NCBI RefSeq assembly: GCF_018399035.1 | Contig: NZ_CP073760.1 | Coordinates: 2,046,001 to 2,110,000 of the forward strand | Length of the DNA: 64,000 nucleotides | From: Thiocapsa sp. | GTDB taxonomy: Bacteria; Pseudomonadota; Gammaproteobacteria; Chromatiales; Chromatiaceae | Direction of reading: 5' to 3' | Shown here: positions 16,703-26,483 of the stretch, piece after piece | Layout of the letters: the number at the start of each line of letters is the position of its first letter | Position numbering within the stretch: position 1 is the stretch's first letter | Translations under genes and position numbers: made by a program | Notes under the pieces: generated by a model | What the model was told of the DNA's origin: nothing | What the model saw: the letters and a program-made list of their open reading frames with translations, nothing else | Database searches by the model: none

Positions 16703-18131
16703 GGCTTGTACCACGTCCCCGGGAACAGCAAGACCAGCAAGGCGACGATCTCCAAGCGCCCGGCCAACATGTTCAGGCTCAGAAGCAGCTTGAGCCCGGG
16801 CTCGAGATCGGGTCCGGTGATACCGACGGACAAGCCGACCGTCGCCGTGGCCGAGACCACCTCGAAGAGCGCATCCAGCGCCGGATAGCCGGCGCCAAGA
16901 AAGGCCATCCAGGACCCCAGCACCAGCAGCACGAACAGCAGGATCAGCACCAAGGCATGCTCGATCTGGAGGCCGCCGAGGGTCCGGCCGCCGATCGCCG
17001 GCTGGATCACGGCATGACGCGGCAATTGAGCGCGCATCACCGCGAGCTGGATCATGCGGATCAGGATCAGCAGGCGCAGGAGCTTGATGCCGCCGGCGGT
17101 CGAGCCGACACCCCCGCCGGTGGCCATCGACAAGATCAGGACACCTTTGGCGGCCGGCTCCAGCTCCGTCAGATCCACCGTCGCGAATCCGGTCGTGGTC
17201 TGGGCGGAGCCGGCTTGGAGCAGCGCGTCCACCGGCGACAGCCCCCGAGCCACCAAAGCAGAACCGTTACCAGCGCGACGGCGATGATCAGTGCCCGAAG
17301 CTCGGGATCGGAGCCCGGGGAGACGGCACCGGACCTCCAGGCCCTGAAATACACAAAGAGCGGCAAGGCGCCGAGCAGCGACACGGCAAAGAGCGCGAAA
17401 TGAGCGCCTCGCCCGAAGCCGGCCAGACTGTCGGAGACACCGCCGAACCCGCCGGTCGAGATTGCGGCCAGCGTATGGATGAGTGCGTCGAAGGGCGGCA
17501 GATCCGTCGCCAGGACCAGCATCAAGCCGGCGACCGTGAGCAGCACATAGATCGTAAAGGCACGCCGGGCGTGGATCCGCGTCCCTAGGGCAAGGCTGTC
17601 CTCGTCCGCCCCGGCATCGGCCAGACGACGCATGTCCTCGGTCCGCCCGAAGGCCAGGGCGAGCGACAAGACGACGATGCCCAAGCCGCCGAACCACTGC
17701 ATCCAAGCGCGCGTGAAGAGGAAGGCATCGGAACGTAGCTCCGGGTTCGCAACCAGACTGAGACCGGTCGTGGTCACGCCCGAGACCGACTCGAACCAGG
17801 CATCCAACGGCGACAAACCCTCTACGGTGAGCGGATAGGTCATGAGCGCCGCCGCGACGATGAAGGTCAGCGCCGTGATCACCAGGGCCTCGTTGGCCTG
17901 CAGGGGCCGGTCGCTCGGGCGGATCCGAGCACAAGCGCCGAGGGCCATCGCCGGCAGCAGGGCGGCGAGCAGGATGCGCCGCGCCAGCTCCCAGTCGCCG
18001 GTCGCCGCCGCGAAGGCCAACGGCACCGCGAAGAGCACCGCCAGAATCAGCGCGATCTGACCCAGATGATGCAGCACCATCGCCGGGCGAACCGGCTGCA
18101 TCAGCGGCTTGACGGCGGGGTGGAAGGACAT
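16699..18131 (-). CDS. trkH: TrkH-family potassium uptake protein, single-base frameshift in the middle
   Basis: A membrane channel of about 478 residues with the four pore-loop motifs of TrkH/KtrB: GVTTTGLS, ISTGGFGG, AQTTTGFAT and SATATVGLS. The first two lie in one frame (from the ATG at 18131) and the last two in another. The frames join perfectly (WWLGG to GLSPVDALLQ) if one G is added to the five-base run at 17242-17246 (C on the plus strand). Nothing else is missing, so a sequencing error or very recent mutation is likely. The stop is supplied by repeat R1. It would be gated by the TrkA protein encoded upstream. Confidence 0.85.
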
Positions 18132-18134
18132 GCC

Positions 18135-19136
18135 TCAGTCCCCTTCCCGCTCCGATCCGCAGCATGGACCCGACTCCTCCGGCGTGCAGGCCTCGAGATC
18201 CCGGCTCAGGATCTCGTCGGTCACCGGATTGGGCCTGAAGTTCGTGCAGCCCTTCAGCCCGAGGTCGTAGGCACGACGATAGAGCCGCTCGAACGACGCA
18301 AACGGGATCTGCGTCGGCACGTTGATGGTCTTGGAGATGGCGTTGTCGACATGGGGCTGAACGGCCGCCTGCATCGCCAGATGGTCCTCCGGCGCCACCT
18401 CGTGCGCGGCGACGAAGGCCGGTGGTCCGGGCTGCCGCCCGAAGCGCTCACGCCAGAGCCTTACAGCATGATCCTCGACCCGATACCGGTCCGATTGACC
18501 CGCGCCCGTGCGGACTCGCCGATACTGAACCCGAGAAAAGACTGACATGACGAGCGCATCGGCGTCGCGCTTGGCATCGACGAAGACCTCGATGTCGGGA
18601 TGGTCGCAGCGCAGCGTCCCCATCATGGCCCCGCGGCGTACCCCGGTCGAGAGCAGTGTCGCGCACATGCTGTCCCACAGGCCCATGAAGGACACCGGCC
18701 CCGAGGCCGTGCCCCCGACCCGTTCCCCGCGCAAACCGGCGGGACGCAGCGTGGAAAAGTCGCAGCCCACGCCCCCGCCCTGCTGCATGGCGAGCGCCGC
18801 ATCCCGCAGCGCCTCGAAGATACCGGCGAGGTCATCCGGGATCGGACCCATGACGAAGCAGCTGAACAAGGTCAGGTCCCGGTCCACGCCGGCCCCGGCG
18901 AGGATCCGCCCGCCCGGCAGAAACCCAAAGCCTTTGAGAAGGTCGAGATACCGCGCCGCCCAAAGCGCCCGATCGGCCGGCTCGACCGACGCCAGCGCCC
19001 ACGCAACCCGGTACCGAGTCGCGTCGAGATCGGCCTCGCCTTCGGCCCGATAGCGGGTCTCCCAGACGAGACGCGAAATTGTCGGCTGCTGGTCGTTCAC
19101 GCTGGATCCGCCTCGGGTCAGAAACCAGGACCACAA
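18135..19136 (-). pseudogene. Class II (adenosylcobalamin) ribonucleotide reductase with internal deletion
   Basis: N-terminal sequence is clearly class II RNR: GFLPGGRILAGAG, AMQQGGGVGCDFSTLRP and GAMMGTLRCDHPDIEVFVDAKRDADAL. It then jumps to the C-terminal part HVDNAISKTINVPTQIPF and GLKGCTNFRPNPVT, ending in a Cys pair. About 300 residues that carry the thiyl-radical and substrate-binding residues are absent; the joining stretch (SRVQYRRVRTGAGQ) has no family resemblance. The reading frame is nevertheless open throughout. It starts a likely unit with trkH (3-base gap). Either a decayed gene or a truncated non-enzymatic protein; the former is much likelier. Confidence 0.8.
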
Positions 19137-19657
19137 AGGTCCACCCGCGATCCATCGCTGTGGAGCGAGCGACGACGCGGGGCGACCTCGTTCGAATCAA
19201 GACTGGCACAGGGATCGGGCCGTGCCTAGCGCCGATTCGCGCCTATGGGGAAACGCGCATCGGAGTGATCCCTGAGGGGAAAACCGCGACGGACAAGCCG
19301 GCGAGCCCCCATGCTCTTCTTCACGGCGCGCTGGAACGCATCCTCCGCCGTGCGTCCCGCCGGATGTCCGGTGGGAATCAAATGAGCTGTTTCTGGAGTT
19401 CGTATCAATTTTTAGATCACGTCAATATTGACGTGCGTTACTTTTAACGCACTATTATCGCCATCCTGTATCTAAAGAGGCACCAGGGCGATGTCAATTC
19501 CCGCCGTGTACGCCCGGTCTCGATCGAGACCGGCGCGGTCGCGTGTGGAGAGCATTCAGGCATAGCTTGCCTCTCGCCGCCGGGCGGCGCTGCTGAACGG
19601 TTGGCGTGTGGTGGCCCCTCAAGAGTTGCTTCGAGCACAGTCGTTCACGGCAGACGG
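19137..19657. other. Non-coding stretch upstream of the RNR remnant and downstream of the transposase
   Basis: No gene could be supported here. The only feature seen is an AT-rich patch at about 19400-19470 with an imperfect dyad around CGTTACTTTTAACG. Confidence 0.5.
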
Positions 19658-20969
19658 CTAGGAGGTGTCGAGCCACAAGGGGATCTGCGGCGGGTGGATA
19701 ATGGAGCGATAGAGCGCCTCCCAGCTTTGAATCAGGCACAGATCGAAGCGGTTGCGCAGCTTGCGCCACAGCCGGGTCTTGCTCTTGGCGGCCGTCAAGG
19801 CGGCTTGGAACAGCCGGCAGCAGCGCTGTTGGATTTGATCGATCAGAAACGCCAGCATCATCAGGTGCATGAGCACGGTGCTGAGATACTGTTTGCCGTG
19901 ACCGAAGTTGTGCTCGAAGTGATCGCCTTGGTTCTTGAGGGTGTTGAAGGTCTCGTTTTCGATCTTCCAGCGTGCGCGGGCTCCTCGCATCAGGGTCATC
20001 AGGTTGCTGTCCTCGACGGGGATGTCGGTCACCCAAGAGAAGTGGGTGACGCTGCCGTCGGGGGCGTGTTCCCAGTACTCGAGGACGTTCACCTCGAGGT
20101 CGAAGTTGGCGTCGTTCAACGGCACGCCGTTGAGGTAACGAAAGCGGTGGCGGAATCCCTTCGCGTCGCTGAAGCTCGCCTCGGTGGTGCGCTCGCTGGC
20201 CGCCACCCAGTCGAAGAGAAACGTGTGGTCGCTCTGCTTGGCGCCGAGAATAAACCGTAGATCAAGCGCCTGCAGATGGCGAATGTGCGGGCCGTTGGAG
20301 GCCAGCGCGTCTTCCACCACGATCAGCTTCAGGTGCGGGTGCTCGCGGCGCAGATCCGTGAGCAGGCGCTTGGCGGCGTTGCGCTCGCAGTCGTTCTTCT
20401 TCGCCCCGTCGGGCTTGAGGATCGGCTCGGGGGCGAGCGGGAAGACCTCCGCGCAGTCCGGATGCACCAGCACCGCACCGAGCATCTGATGGTAGTAGGT
20501 GGTGGTGCCGTTGCGATGGTGCTTCTCGGCGCACTGCGCGCAGTGGATCGTCTGCGAGGAGAAGTCGCCCGTGCCGTCGATCGAGATCAGGTCATGGTCA
20601 TCGAGGTCGGCAAACCCCTCGAGCCCCTTGCCGCGCTGCAGCTCGGCGAACAGCGCCTTGTAGAGCGGGCGCAAGTGGCTCGGATCCAGCTCATCGAGGC
20701 GCTCGCGAAAGCGCGTGTCGCTCGGGGCGCGCTCCACGCCGTAGCGTGCTTTGAGATTCGCCCGCGTCGTCTCTTCCCGGCAGTCGTTCTCGAACTGCAG
20801 CAGCGAGGGATACTTCAGCCCGAACAACGCCAGCCCCGACATCAAGATGATCCACCAGCGCAATCGCGTTGCCGGGCAGATCGGGGATCTTCCCGAACAC
20901 CCGCCGCGCCGCCTTCAGCAGGCCCTCGGCGCTGAGTTGTTTGCGGACGAAAGGAGCACTCATCGGCAT
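19658..20969 (-). mobile_element. DDE transposase of an IS4-like insertion sequence, N-terminus frameshifted
   Basis: The long frame (401 residues from 20863) carries DDE features: DLISIDGTGDFSS, VVEDALASNGPHI and a YREK-like RWKIENETFNTLKNQG, followed by the helical C-terminus typical of IS4-type enzymes. The natural N-terminus (MPMSAPFVRKQLSAEGLL) is in another frame from 20969; the join at LPGNAIAL / RWWIIL fits loss of five bases from a duplicated GCGCTG-like tract. Terminal inverted repeats were not identified. It cuts the region between the RNR remnant and the mazEF operon. Probably inactive. Confidence 0.8.
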
Positions 20970-21187
20970 CTGCCTCGCAACCTTAGGCTTGTGCGGCAGT
21001 ATTCTGATTCCTGAACAAAAGTTTACGAAGAACTTTTTCAGCTCAAGCTAACCTTCTGTTGCAGAAAGGGGAATATTTTTCGGCGGTAATTGCTGATGTC
21101 GATCAGACTGGGCAGCAAAGCGGATGGGGAGGCGTTCTTCGATCGCGAGCCTGAGCGGGATGACCTGTGGTGCCATCTGGATGCGCA

Positions 21188-21276
21188 TTCCACGCCATTC
21201 GGCCACCTGTTCCACCGACATCCGGCCGGCGATTCCACCGGCATTCGGCCACCCGTTCCACGGCCATTCGGCCGGG
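21188..21276. repeat. Four imperfect 23-base direct repeats, IS21-like end
   Basis: Units such as TTCCACGGCCATTCGGCC and TTCCACCGGCATTCGGCCAC repeat four times. Arrays of this type form the transposase-binding multiple repeats at the ends of IS21-family elements. No istA/istB genes remain nearby, so this is a residual end. Confidence 0.6.
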
Positions 21277-21880
21277 GCAGTCGGAGCGAAGCGACGCAGG
21301 TGGGTCATTGTTACTCGGCGGGTACGCTCGGCGTCAACATCCGGGCGTGGCGTGGGCTGAGACGCCGTCGGTAGACCGGGGCTTCGCGCATGCCGACCTG
21401 CTGCTCCAGGCCAACCTCTGGCTCGGCAACCGCGACCTGGCCCTCCAGGCACTCGATTGCCTGACAATTGAATTGGGCGGCCCCCACCGCGCCCCGCAAA
21501 CAGGGATCGACAGGTCAAGAGTCCTCGGGTATCGGGAGGAAGAGGTAGCGCCGGAACCGATCGGATTCCTCACCGGCGTCCTGCCCTTCGTATCGGACGG
21601 GCGGGGGGCAAACCGGGCCATGTCGGCGAAGTAGAAGCCCCAGCCGCGCGCAAGCCCGTTGATCTGCCAGGGGTGACTACGGCTTCGATTTCAGCAGGTC
21701 TGCCGCGGGCTAACCGGGCGTGATCGCCCATCGCTTCAACCGCCGCTTCGACCTTTCGGTGGCTGCGGTCGCCTATGCGCCATGTCGTGGATCCGGCGGG
21801 TGGCTTCATGCCAAGGGCGTAGGTTGTGCCGAGCCGTGCGAGACACAACCAACCGTAGGCGCAAGTTGTGCTTCCTATCG
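21277..21880. other. Degenerate stretch without a supportable gene
   Basis: A short plus-strand peptide-like segment near 21390-21460 (ADLLLQANLWLGNRDLALQA) looks once coding but has no recognisable start or family. Remainder appears to be debris left between two mobile elements. Confidence 0.4.
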
Positions 21881-22153
21881 TCAGCACAACCTACGGGTAT
21901 GGAAGTTTGCAGAAATCGCCTTAGCCTCGAGCTTCTTCATCTCCGCCTTGGCCTTCTGCCGGAAGGTCTCCTTGGGTGCCTTCTTGCATTCCTCGACGAC
22001 GAAGGGGACCACCGTCTCGACGCCCCCGACGTCCACGGCCCCGGCCTCGGCCTCGGGCCTGCCCTTCTCCCCGTAGGCAACTGCCCTGGACACCGCTTCG
22101 GGCTGGAAGCTCTCTTCCAAACCGAGGAACTCCTCGCAGGTCATCAGATTCAT
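21881..22153 (-). CDS. HdeA/HdeB-like acid-stress chaperone homologue lacking a signal peptide
   Basis: 90 residues. MTCEEFLGLEESFQPEAV, GVETVVPFVVEECKK and a Lys-rich helical end align well with mature HdeA, including the two disulfide cysteines (about residues 6 and 57). HdeA is a periplasmic chaperone exported by a signal peptide, but here the family sequence begins at the start codon, so the product would stay in the cytoplasm where the disulfide should not form. Its ATG overlaps the mazF stop (ATGA), so it is the third gene of the mazE-mazF unit. Either the signal sequence was lost by recombination with mazEF, or this is a cytoplasmic variant. Confidence 0.65.
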   Translation of the reverse strand: MNLMTCEEFLGLEESFQPEAVSRAVAYGEKGRPEAEAGAVDVGGVETVVPFVVEECKKAPKETFRQKAKAEMKKLEAKAISANFHTRRLC

Positions 22154-22497
22154 TGTTGGAGCTCCGAGCCCAACAGGGCCAGGACCTTGGCCCTGACTTC
22201 ATTCAGCTCGGCGGTGGAGACCCGCCCTTTGTGTTGCGCCCTGCGAGCCACCCAATCGAGACTCTTGACCTGGTCGGCCAAGGCAGCGCCCGGACGATCA
22301 CCGGCGATCAAGACCTCGAAGGGATAACCCTTGATCTGCGTCGTCATGGGGCAGCACAGCATCAGCCCGGTCTTGCCGTTGTAGGCTGAAGGGCTGACGA
22401 CCAGCGCCGGGCGGTGACCGGCCTGCTCATGCCCGGCTTGGGGGTTGAAATGGAGCCATACGATGTCGCCGGCCTCGGGCACATAGCGGACGACCAT
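22150..22497 (-). CDS. mazF: MazF/ChpB-type endoribonuclease toxin
   Basis: A 115-residue PemK/MazF-fold toxin: GDIVWLHFNPQAGHEQAGHRP contains the conserved GDIVW...G-E-x-x-G-x-RP core, followed by LVVSPSAYN and CCPMTTQIKGYPFEV. It cleaves mRNA at short motifs when free of antitoxin. The ATG overlaps the last base of the mazE stop (TGATG), coupling translation. Length and motifs match active enzymes; nothing appears missing. Confidence 0.9.
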   Translation of the reverse strand: MVVRYVPEAGDIVWLHFNPQAGHEQAGHRPALVVSPSAYNGKTGLMLCCPMTTQIKGYPFEVLIAGDRPGAALADQVKSLDWVARRAQHKGRVSTAELNEVRAKVLALLGSELQQ

Positions 22498-22739
22498 CAA
22501 AGGGCTTCCTTGCCGACGGGTCCACCGAAATCGACTTCGGCGTGCAGGTTCGCCGGCGTGATGCCGGCAAGCAGTTGCGCCAGGTCGTATCCCTTTTGGC
22601 GGACCGGCTCGATCACGATGCAGCCACCCTCTTCACGGATGTCCACGGTTTCATCCAGCTTGAGATGCGCCGCTTCCATGATGGCGGCAGGTATGCGCAC
22701 CGAGGCACTGTTGCCCCACTTCTTCACGGTGACACGCAT
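22497..22739 (-). CDS. mazE: MazE-type antitoxin (AbrB/SpoVT fold)
   Basis: 80 residues. The N-terminal VKKWGNSASVRIPAAIME is the swapped-hairpin AbrB DNA-binding motif of MazE; the C-terminal tail (YDLAQLLAGITPANLH) is the toxin-binding part. I chose the ATG at 22739, with AGAGGAAG six bases upstream, over one 24 bases earlier. It should neutralise the adjacent MazF and repress its own promoter. Confidence 0.9.
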   Translation of the reverse strand: MRVTVKKWGNSASVRIPAAIMEAAHLKLDETVDIREEGGCIVIEPVRQKGYDLAQLLAGITPANLHAEVDFGGPVGKEAL

Positions 22740-22930
22740 TTTCGACTTCCTCTGTATCTTCAATGTCGATACGTTACGCCACCATCAAGGACGTTACAAC
22801 ATGGCCGGTAGCCCGCCACCTGCCCGCTTCGGGACATCGCAGGACGGCTGCCGCGGCGCGATCGGGGCAGGATCGAGCACATTGTATGGCCCCAACCTTC
22901 CCTGAAACATTCCCGGCCCGGAAAGGGTCC

Positions 22931-23190
22931 GAGTCATTAACTCAGGCGCCCTGCGTTTCTTCAAGCGCAACACGCGTCTCTTCACGCCGCGCGACTTCGA
23001 CTACTCGCCTTATTTCGACATCATCAAGTATCCCTACCCGGGAATCGACGATATCGGCCTCTATCGCAGCCTGCCTTGGTGCCGGACGCAGGTGCTCTTG
23101 AATGACCGCAGCAGGTCCTACCGCGCCGCCGCAAGCGCGGCCTCGACTCCAGACATCGGGGTCGTCTGTCGTGCCGTCTTCAAGGGCCGC
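22931..23190 (+). pseudogene. Unidentified coding remnant
   Basis: An open frame reads LRFFKRNTRLFTPRDFDYSP and IKYPYPGIDDIGLYRSLPWC, which looks like real protein sequence by composition, without a start and merging into nonsense. I do not recognise the family. It directly precedes the thiolase remnant. Confidence 0.35.
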
Positions 23191-23194
23191 CCCA

Positions 23195-23382
23195 CACATC
23201 GCGCCCGACGGGACTGTCTATACTCAAGACGAGGGCTAGCGGGCCGATTCGGATCTCGCACGGCTCGGCGCGCTGCGCCCGGTCTTCGACCGACCCACGG
23301 GTGCGGTGACCGCCGGCAACAGCGCGCAGGTTACGGACGGCGCCGCGTTGCTCCTGCTGGCCTCCGAGGAGGCGAGGTGCGC
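23195..23382 (+). pseudogene. fadI: Acetyl-CoA acyltransferase (FadI/FadA-type thiolase) remnant
   Basis: Reads HIAPDGTVYTQDEG, an in-frame TAG at 23237-23239 where Leu is expected, then RADSDLARLGALRPVFDRP and TAGNSAQVTDGAALLLLASE. This is the central thiolase segment just before the catalytic His region. The N-terminal active-site Cys part and all of the C-terminal domain are gone, and it runs in frame into the FadJ remnant. Thiolase cleaves 3-ketoacyl-CoA in beta-oxidation; this copy cannot. Confidence 0.78.
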
Positions 23383-24332
23383 CATGAAGATACTCTGGAC
23401 GATCGAGCAAGACGCCACCGACGGATTCTGCAGGCTCGGGATCGACGACCCGTCGCACGCCGTCAACCTGCTCTCGGTCGCTGCACTGGATGAGTTGGAC
23501 GCCTGCATCGCCCAAGTCGAGAATGGACTCGAAACCGGCAGCGAGTCGAGACCGCACCCGGATCCGATCAAGGGCCTGATCATCCACTCGCGCAAACCCA
23601 AGGGATTCATCGCCGGTGCGTGCGACTCGGGATCTTCCCGGGCTAAGGCGGCACCTGGCGCGCGATCAGGACACTTGGCCCCATCCCGGCCATGCAGGCC
23701 ATGTTGACCGGAAGAACCTACTCGGCCCGCCAAGCCCAGCGGATGGGTCTGGTCGATCGCGTCCTACCCCGACGTCAGTTGGAGGCAGGCGCTCGCGATC
23801 TGCTTCGCACCGCACCCTTACCAAGCCGGGCGAACTTTTCGCAGCGTCTGCCCAATCTCCCTTCGGTGCGTGGGTGGGTCGCGCAACGGATGACCCGCCG
23901 AACGGCGTCTAAGGTCAGGCAGGAGCACTACCCGGACCCGGACGGCGAGGGGCTGCGACGCACCGACCTGGTCATCGAAGCGGACAGGGCTTCTATCATT
24001 ATCAACAGGGAAGCGCGGTACCGCAGCCCGTACCGCGCGGCGAGCGGCCGCCGGCCGATCTCACCGAGCGGCTGATCTTCCGCCTGCTCAACGAGTGTGT
24101 CGCCTGTCTGCGCGAAGGCGTGGTCGAGGATCCGGACCTGCTCGACGCCGGGGTCATCTTCGGCACCGGCTTCGCCCCGCACCGCGGCGGCCCGCTTCAC
24201 GACATCACCCAGGGCGGCTGGGAGCGCATGCGCGAGCGGCTCGCTGCGCTCCAACGCGACCATGGCCGCCACTTCAGACCGGACCGGGGCTGGCAGTTGA
24301 CCCCGGCCGGGCTCTATCGAGGAGGACACTGA
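23383..24332 (+). pseudogene. fadJ: FadJ-type 3-hydroxyacyl-CoA dehydrogenase/enoyl-CoA hydratase remnant, multiply deleted
   Basis: Pieces of one protein in order but different frames. These are an N-terminus (WTIEQDATDGFCRLGIDDPS to HSRKPKGFIAGA), a hydratase segment (LTGRTYSARQAQRMGLVDRV) at about 23700-23930, a scrap of the dehydrogenase domain near 23940, and the C-terminus (LLDAGVIFGTGFAPHRGGPL to GLYRGGH) ending at 24332. FadJ is normally about 700 residues; roughly half is lost. It ends one base before the acyl-CoA synthetase ATG, which shows the original fadI-fadJ-fadD operon. Confidence 0.82.
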
Positions 24333-24333
24333 C

Positions 24334-26187
24334 ATGTTGCTGTTCGATCAAAGCGCAACGACAGGCGTCTCCACCCGCCTGCTCGATCTCATCTCGGCCG
24401 AGGATGCAGGCAGCCTTTGCGGCCTCTTGCTCGAACGTGTCGCGCGCACCCCGGATGCGGTCGCCTACCGTCAGTTCGACGACCGCACGAAGACCTGGAT
24501 CGAGACCACCTGGCGCGACACCGCCCGGGCGGTCGCCCATTGGCAGGCGGCCTTGGCGCGCGAAGGTCTCTCCCCCGGCGAGCGTGTGGCCGTCATGATG
24601 CGCAATCGGCGCGAATGGGTCGCCTTCGACCTGGCCGCGCTCGGTCTTGGCCTGGTCACGGTGCCGCTCTATCCCGACGACCGGGCGGAGGCGGTCCGGC
24701 ACATCCTGGTCGACGCCGGCGTTCGACTCCTGCTGCTCGAGACCGCCGAGCAACGTGCCAAGTTGTCCGCCATCGATCCGACGCTCGCCGAGCTCAAGCG
24801 CCTGCTGGTTCTCGAGCCGGGCGAAGCGGCACTGCCCGAGGGCACCCGCGCCGCGAACGACTGGCTCGACGAGGCGCTGCCCCCTGCCGATCATCGGCCC
24901 ATCGATCGGGTCGACAACCCCGACGCCTTGGCGACCATCGTCTACACCTCCGGCACGACCGGGCATCCGAAAGGCGTGATGCTCAGCCATCGCAACATCC
25001 TCTGGAACGCCGAGGCGTCGCTCAAGCTCATTCCTGCAAGGCCCGAAGACCGCTTCCTCTCCTTCCTGCCGCTCTCCCACACCCTCGAGCGTACCGCCGG
25101 CTGCGTCCTGCCGATCATGGCCGGCTGCAGCGTCGCCTTTGCGCGGTCGATCCCGCAATTGGCCGAGGATCTGCTGCAGATCCGACCGACCGTCATGATC
25201 GCGGTCCCGCGCATCTTCGAGCGCGTCCATGCAAGGCTGCGCGAACGGCTCGAGGGCGAATCCGCGCTCAAGCGCCGGCTGTTCGAGAAGGCGGTGAGCA
25301 TCGGCTGGGATCGCTTCGAGCACAGCCAGCGCCGGGCGAGCTGGCACCCGGGCCTGTTGGCGGCCCCGCTGCTCGATCACCTGGTCGGGGCCAAGATCCG
25401 CGCGCGCTTCGGCGGACGACTGCGGGTTGCCGTCTGCGGCGGCGCCCCCTTGGCGCCGGACATCGCGCGCGTCTTCATCGCGCTCGGCGTCCCGCTCGTG
25501 CAGGGCTATGGACTCACCGAGACCAGCCCGGTCATCAGCGTCAGTCCGCTCGAAGACAACATCCCCGAGAGCGTGGGCCGGCCGTTGCCCGGACTCGAGT
25601 ACCGCATCGGCGACCTCGACGAGCTGATCGTGCGCTCGCCCGGCGTCATGTCGGGCTACTGGCACCAGCCGCAAGCGACCGCCGAGGTGCTCGATGGCGA
25701 GGGTTGGCTCAAGACCGGCGACCAGGTGCGCGTCCAAGACGGCCACATCGTCATCACCGGCCGCATCAAGGACATCCTGGTGCTCGCCAACGGCGAGAAG
25801 GTCCCGCCCGCGGATATCGAGATGGCCATCACCGGCGACCCGCTCTTCGAGCAGGTCCTGGTCATCGGCGAGGGACGCCCCTTCCTGAGCGCGCTCGTGG
25901 TGCTGAGCCCGGATGTCTACACCGAGGTGGCGAAGGCCGAAGGACTACCGACCGATCCCATGGTCGCCGATGCCGACGGCCGACTCGAGCCCGTTCTGCA
26001 CAAGCGGATCGAGAGCCGGCTCAACGGCTTCCCCGGTCATGCCAAGATCCGCCGCGTGGCCCTGGCCGCCTGCCCCTGGTCCATCGAGAACGACCGCATG
26101 ACCCCCACGATGAAACTCAAACGGGCCAAGATCCTGGCCGATTATCGCGAGGCGCTCACCCGGCTGTATGTCGGGCATGAGCATTAA
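24334..26187 (+). CDS. Long-chain acyl-CoA synthetase (AMP-forming)
   Basis: A 617-residue ANL-superfamily enzyme activating fatty acids to acyl-CoA. The P-loop YTSGTTGHPKGVML lies near residues 204-217, the A5 motif QGYGLTETSP near 390, and the A7/A8 region GWLKTGDQVRVQDGHIVITG with DILVLANGEKV near 450-490. The ANL C-terminal Lys region follows. Length is typical for bacterial FAA1/FadD15-like proteins. It is the only intact gene of a decayed beta-oxidation operon; the broken fadJ ends one base upstream, so its promoter may now lie within debris. Activated acyl-CoA could feed lipid synthesis instead. Confidence 0.92.
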   Translation: MLLFDQSATTGVSTRLLDLISAEDAGSLCGLLLERVARTPDAVAYRQFDDRTKTWIETTWRDTARAVAHWQAALAREGLSPGERVAVMMRNRREWVAFDLAALGLGLVTVPLYPDDRAEAVRHILVDAGVRLLLLETAEQRAKLSAIDPTLAELKRLLVLEPGEAALPEGTRAANDWLDEALPPADHRPIDRVDNPDALATIVYTSGTTGHPKGVMLSHRNILWNAEASLKLIPARPEDRFLSFLPLSHTLERTAGCVLPIMAGCSVAFARSIPQLAEDLLQIRPTVMIAVPRIFERVHARLRERLEGESALKRRLFEKAVSIGWDRFEHSQRRASWHPGLLAAPLLDHLVGAKIRARFGGRLRVAVCGGAPLAPDIARVFIALGVPLVQGYGLTETSPVISVSPLEDNIPESVGRPLPGLEYRIGDLDELIVRSPGVMSGYWHQPQATAEVLDGEGWLKTGDQVRVQDGHIVITGRIKDILVLANGEKVPPADIEMAITGDPLFEQVLVIGEGRPFLSALVVLSPDVYTEVAKAEGLPTDPMVADADGRLEPVLHKRIESRLNGFPGHAKIRRVALAACPWSIENDRMTPTMKLKRAKILADYREALTRLYVGHEH

Positions 26188-26190
26188 TCC

Positions 26191-26275
26191 TAAACCGCGC
26201 CCGCTCCGACAGTCGTCGGAGCGGGCGCGGCCAAACCACTTCAACACATGACGCATACCGCACCAGGCGCGGTTA
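26191..26275. repeat. Palindromic repeat R1 (copy 6)
   Basis: TAAACCGCGCCCG... with GGCGCGGTTAGA at the far end; an internal GCTCCGACAGTCGTCGGAGC hairpin. It starts three bases after the acyl-CoA synthetase stop. Confidence 0.8.
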
Positions 26276-26284
26276 GACGAACGG

Positions 26285-26400
26285 GTAGGATGGGTAGAGC
26301 ATCAGCGAAACCCATCCTCCAAACCGCCGCATTGCCGGATTTCGGTCTGATGCCCTAGGCGCGGGCTGGATGGGTTTCGCTTCGCTCTACCCATCCTACA
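26285..26400. repeat. Repeat R2 (copy 1), inverted GTAGGATGGGTAG ends
   Basis: Bounded by GTAGGATGGGTAGAGC and its complement GCTCTACCCATCCTAC; the inner arms AGCGAAACCCATCC / GGATGGGTTTCGCT also pair. The same element is at 61116-61238. Confidence 0.85.
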
Positions 26401-26483
26401 TTTTTCGGCGGTTTTTTATTGTTCCCGACTTCGCCCTACGCCTGCAGGCATGCGCCGTCGGGATACTGTTCCCGGAAATCGTC

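Noticed and set aside
21188..21276. CRISPR array
   Set aside because: Repeats are directly adjacent, imperfect and without spacers; they match IS21-like terminal repeats better. No cas genes are seen.
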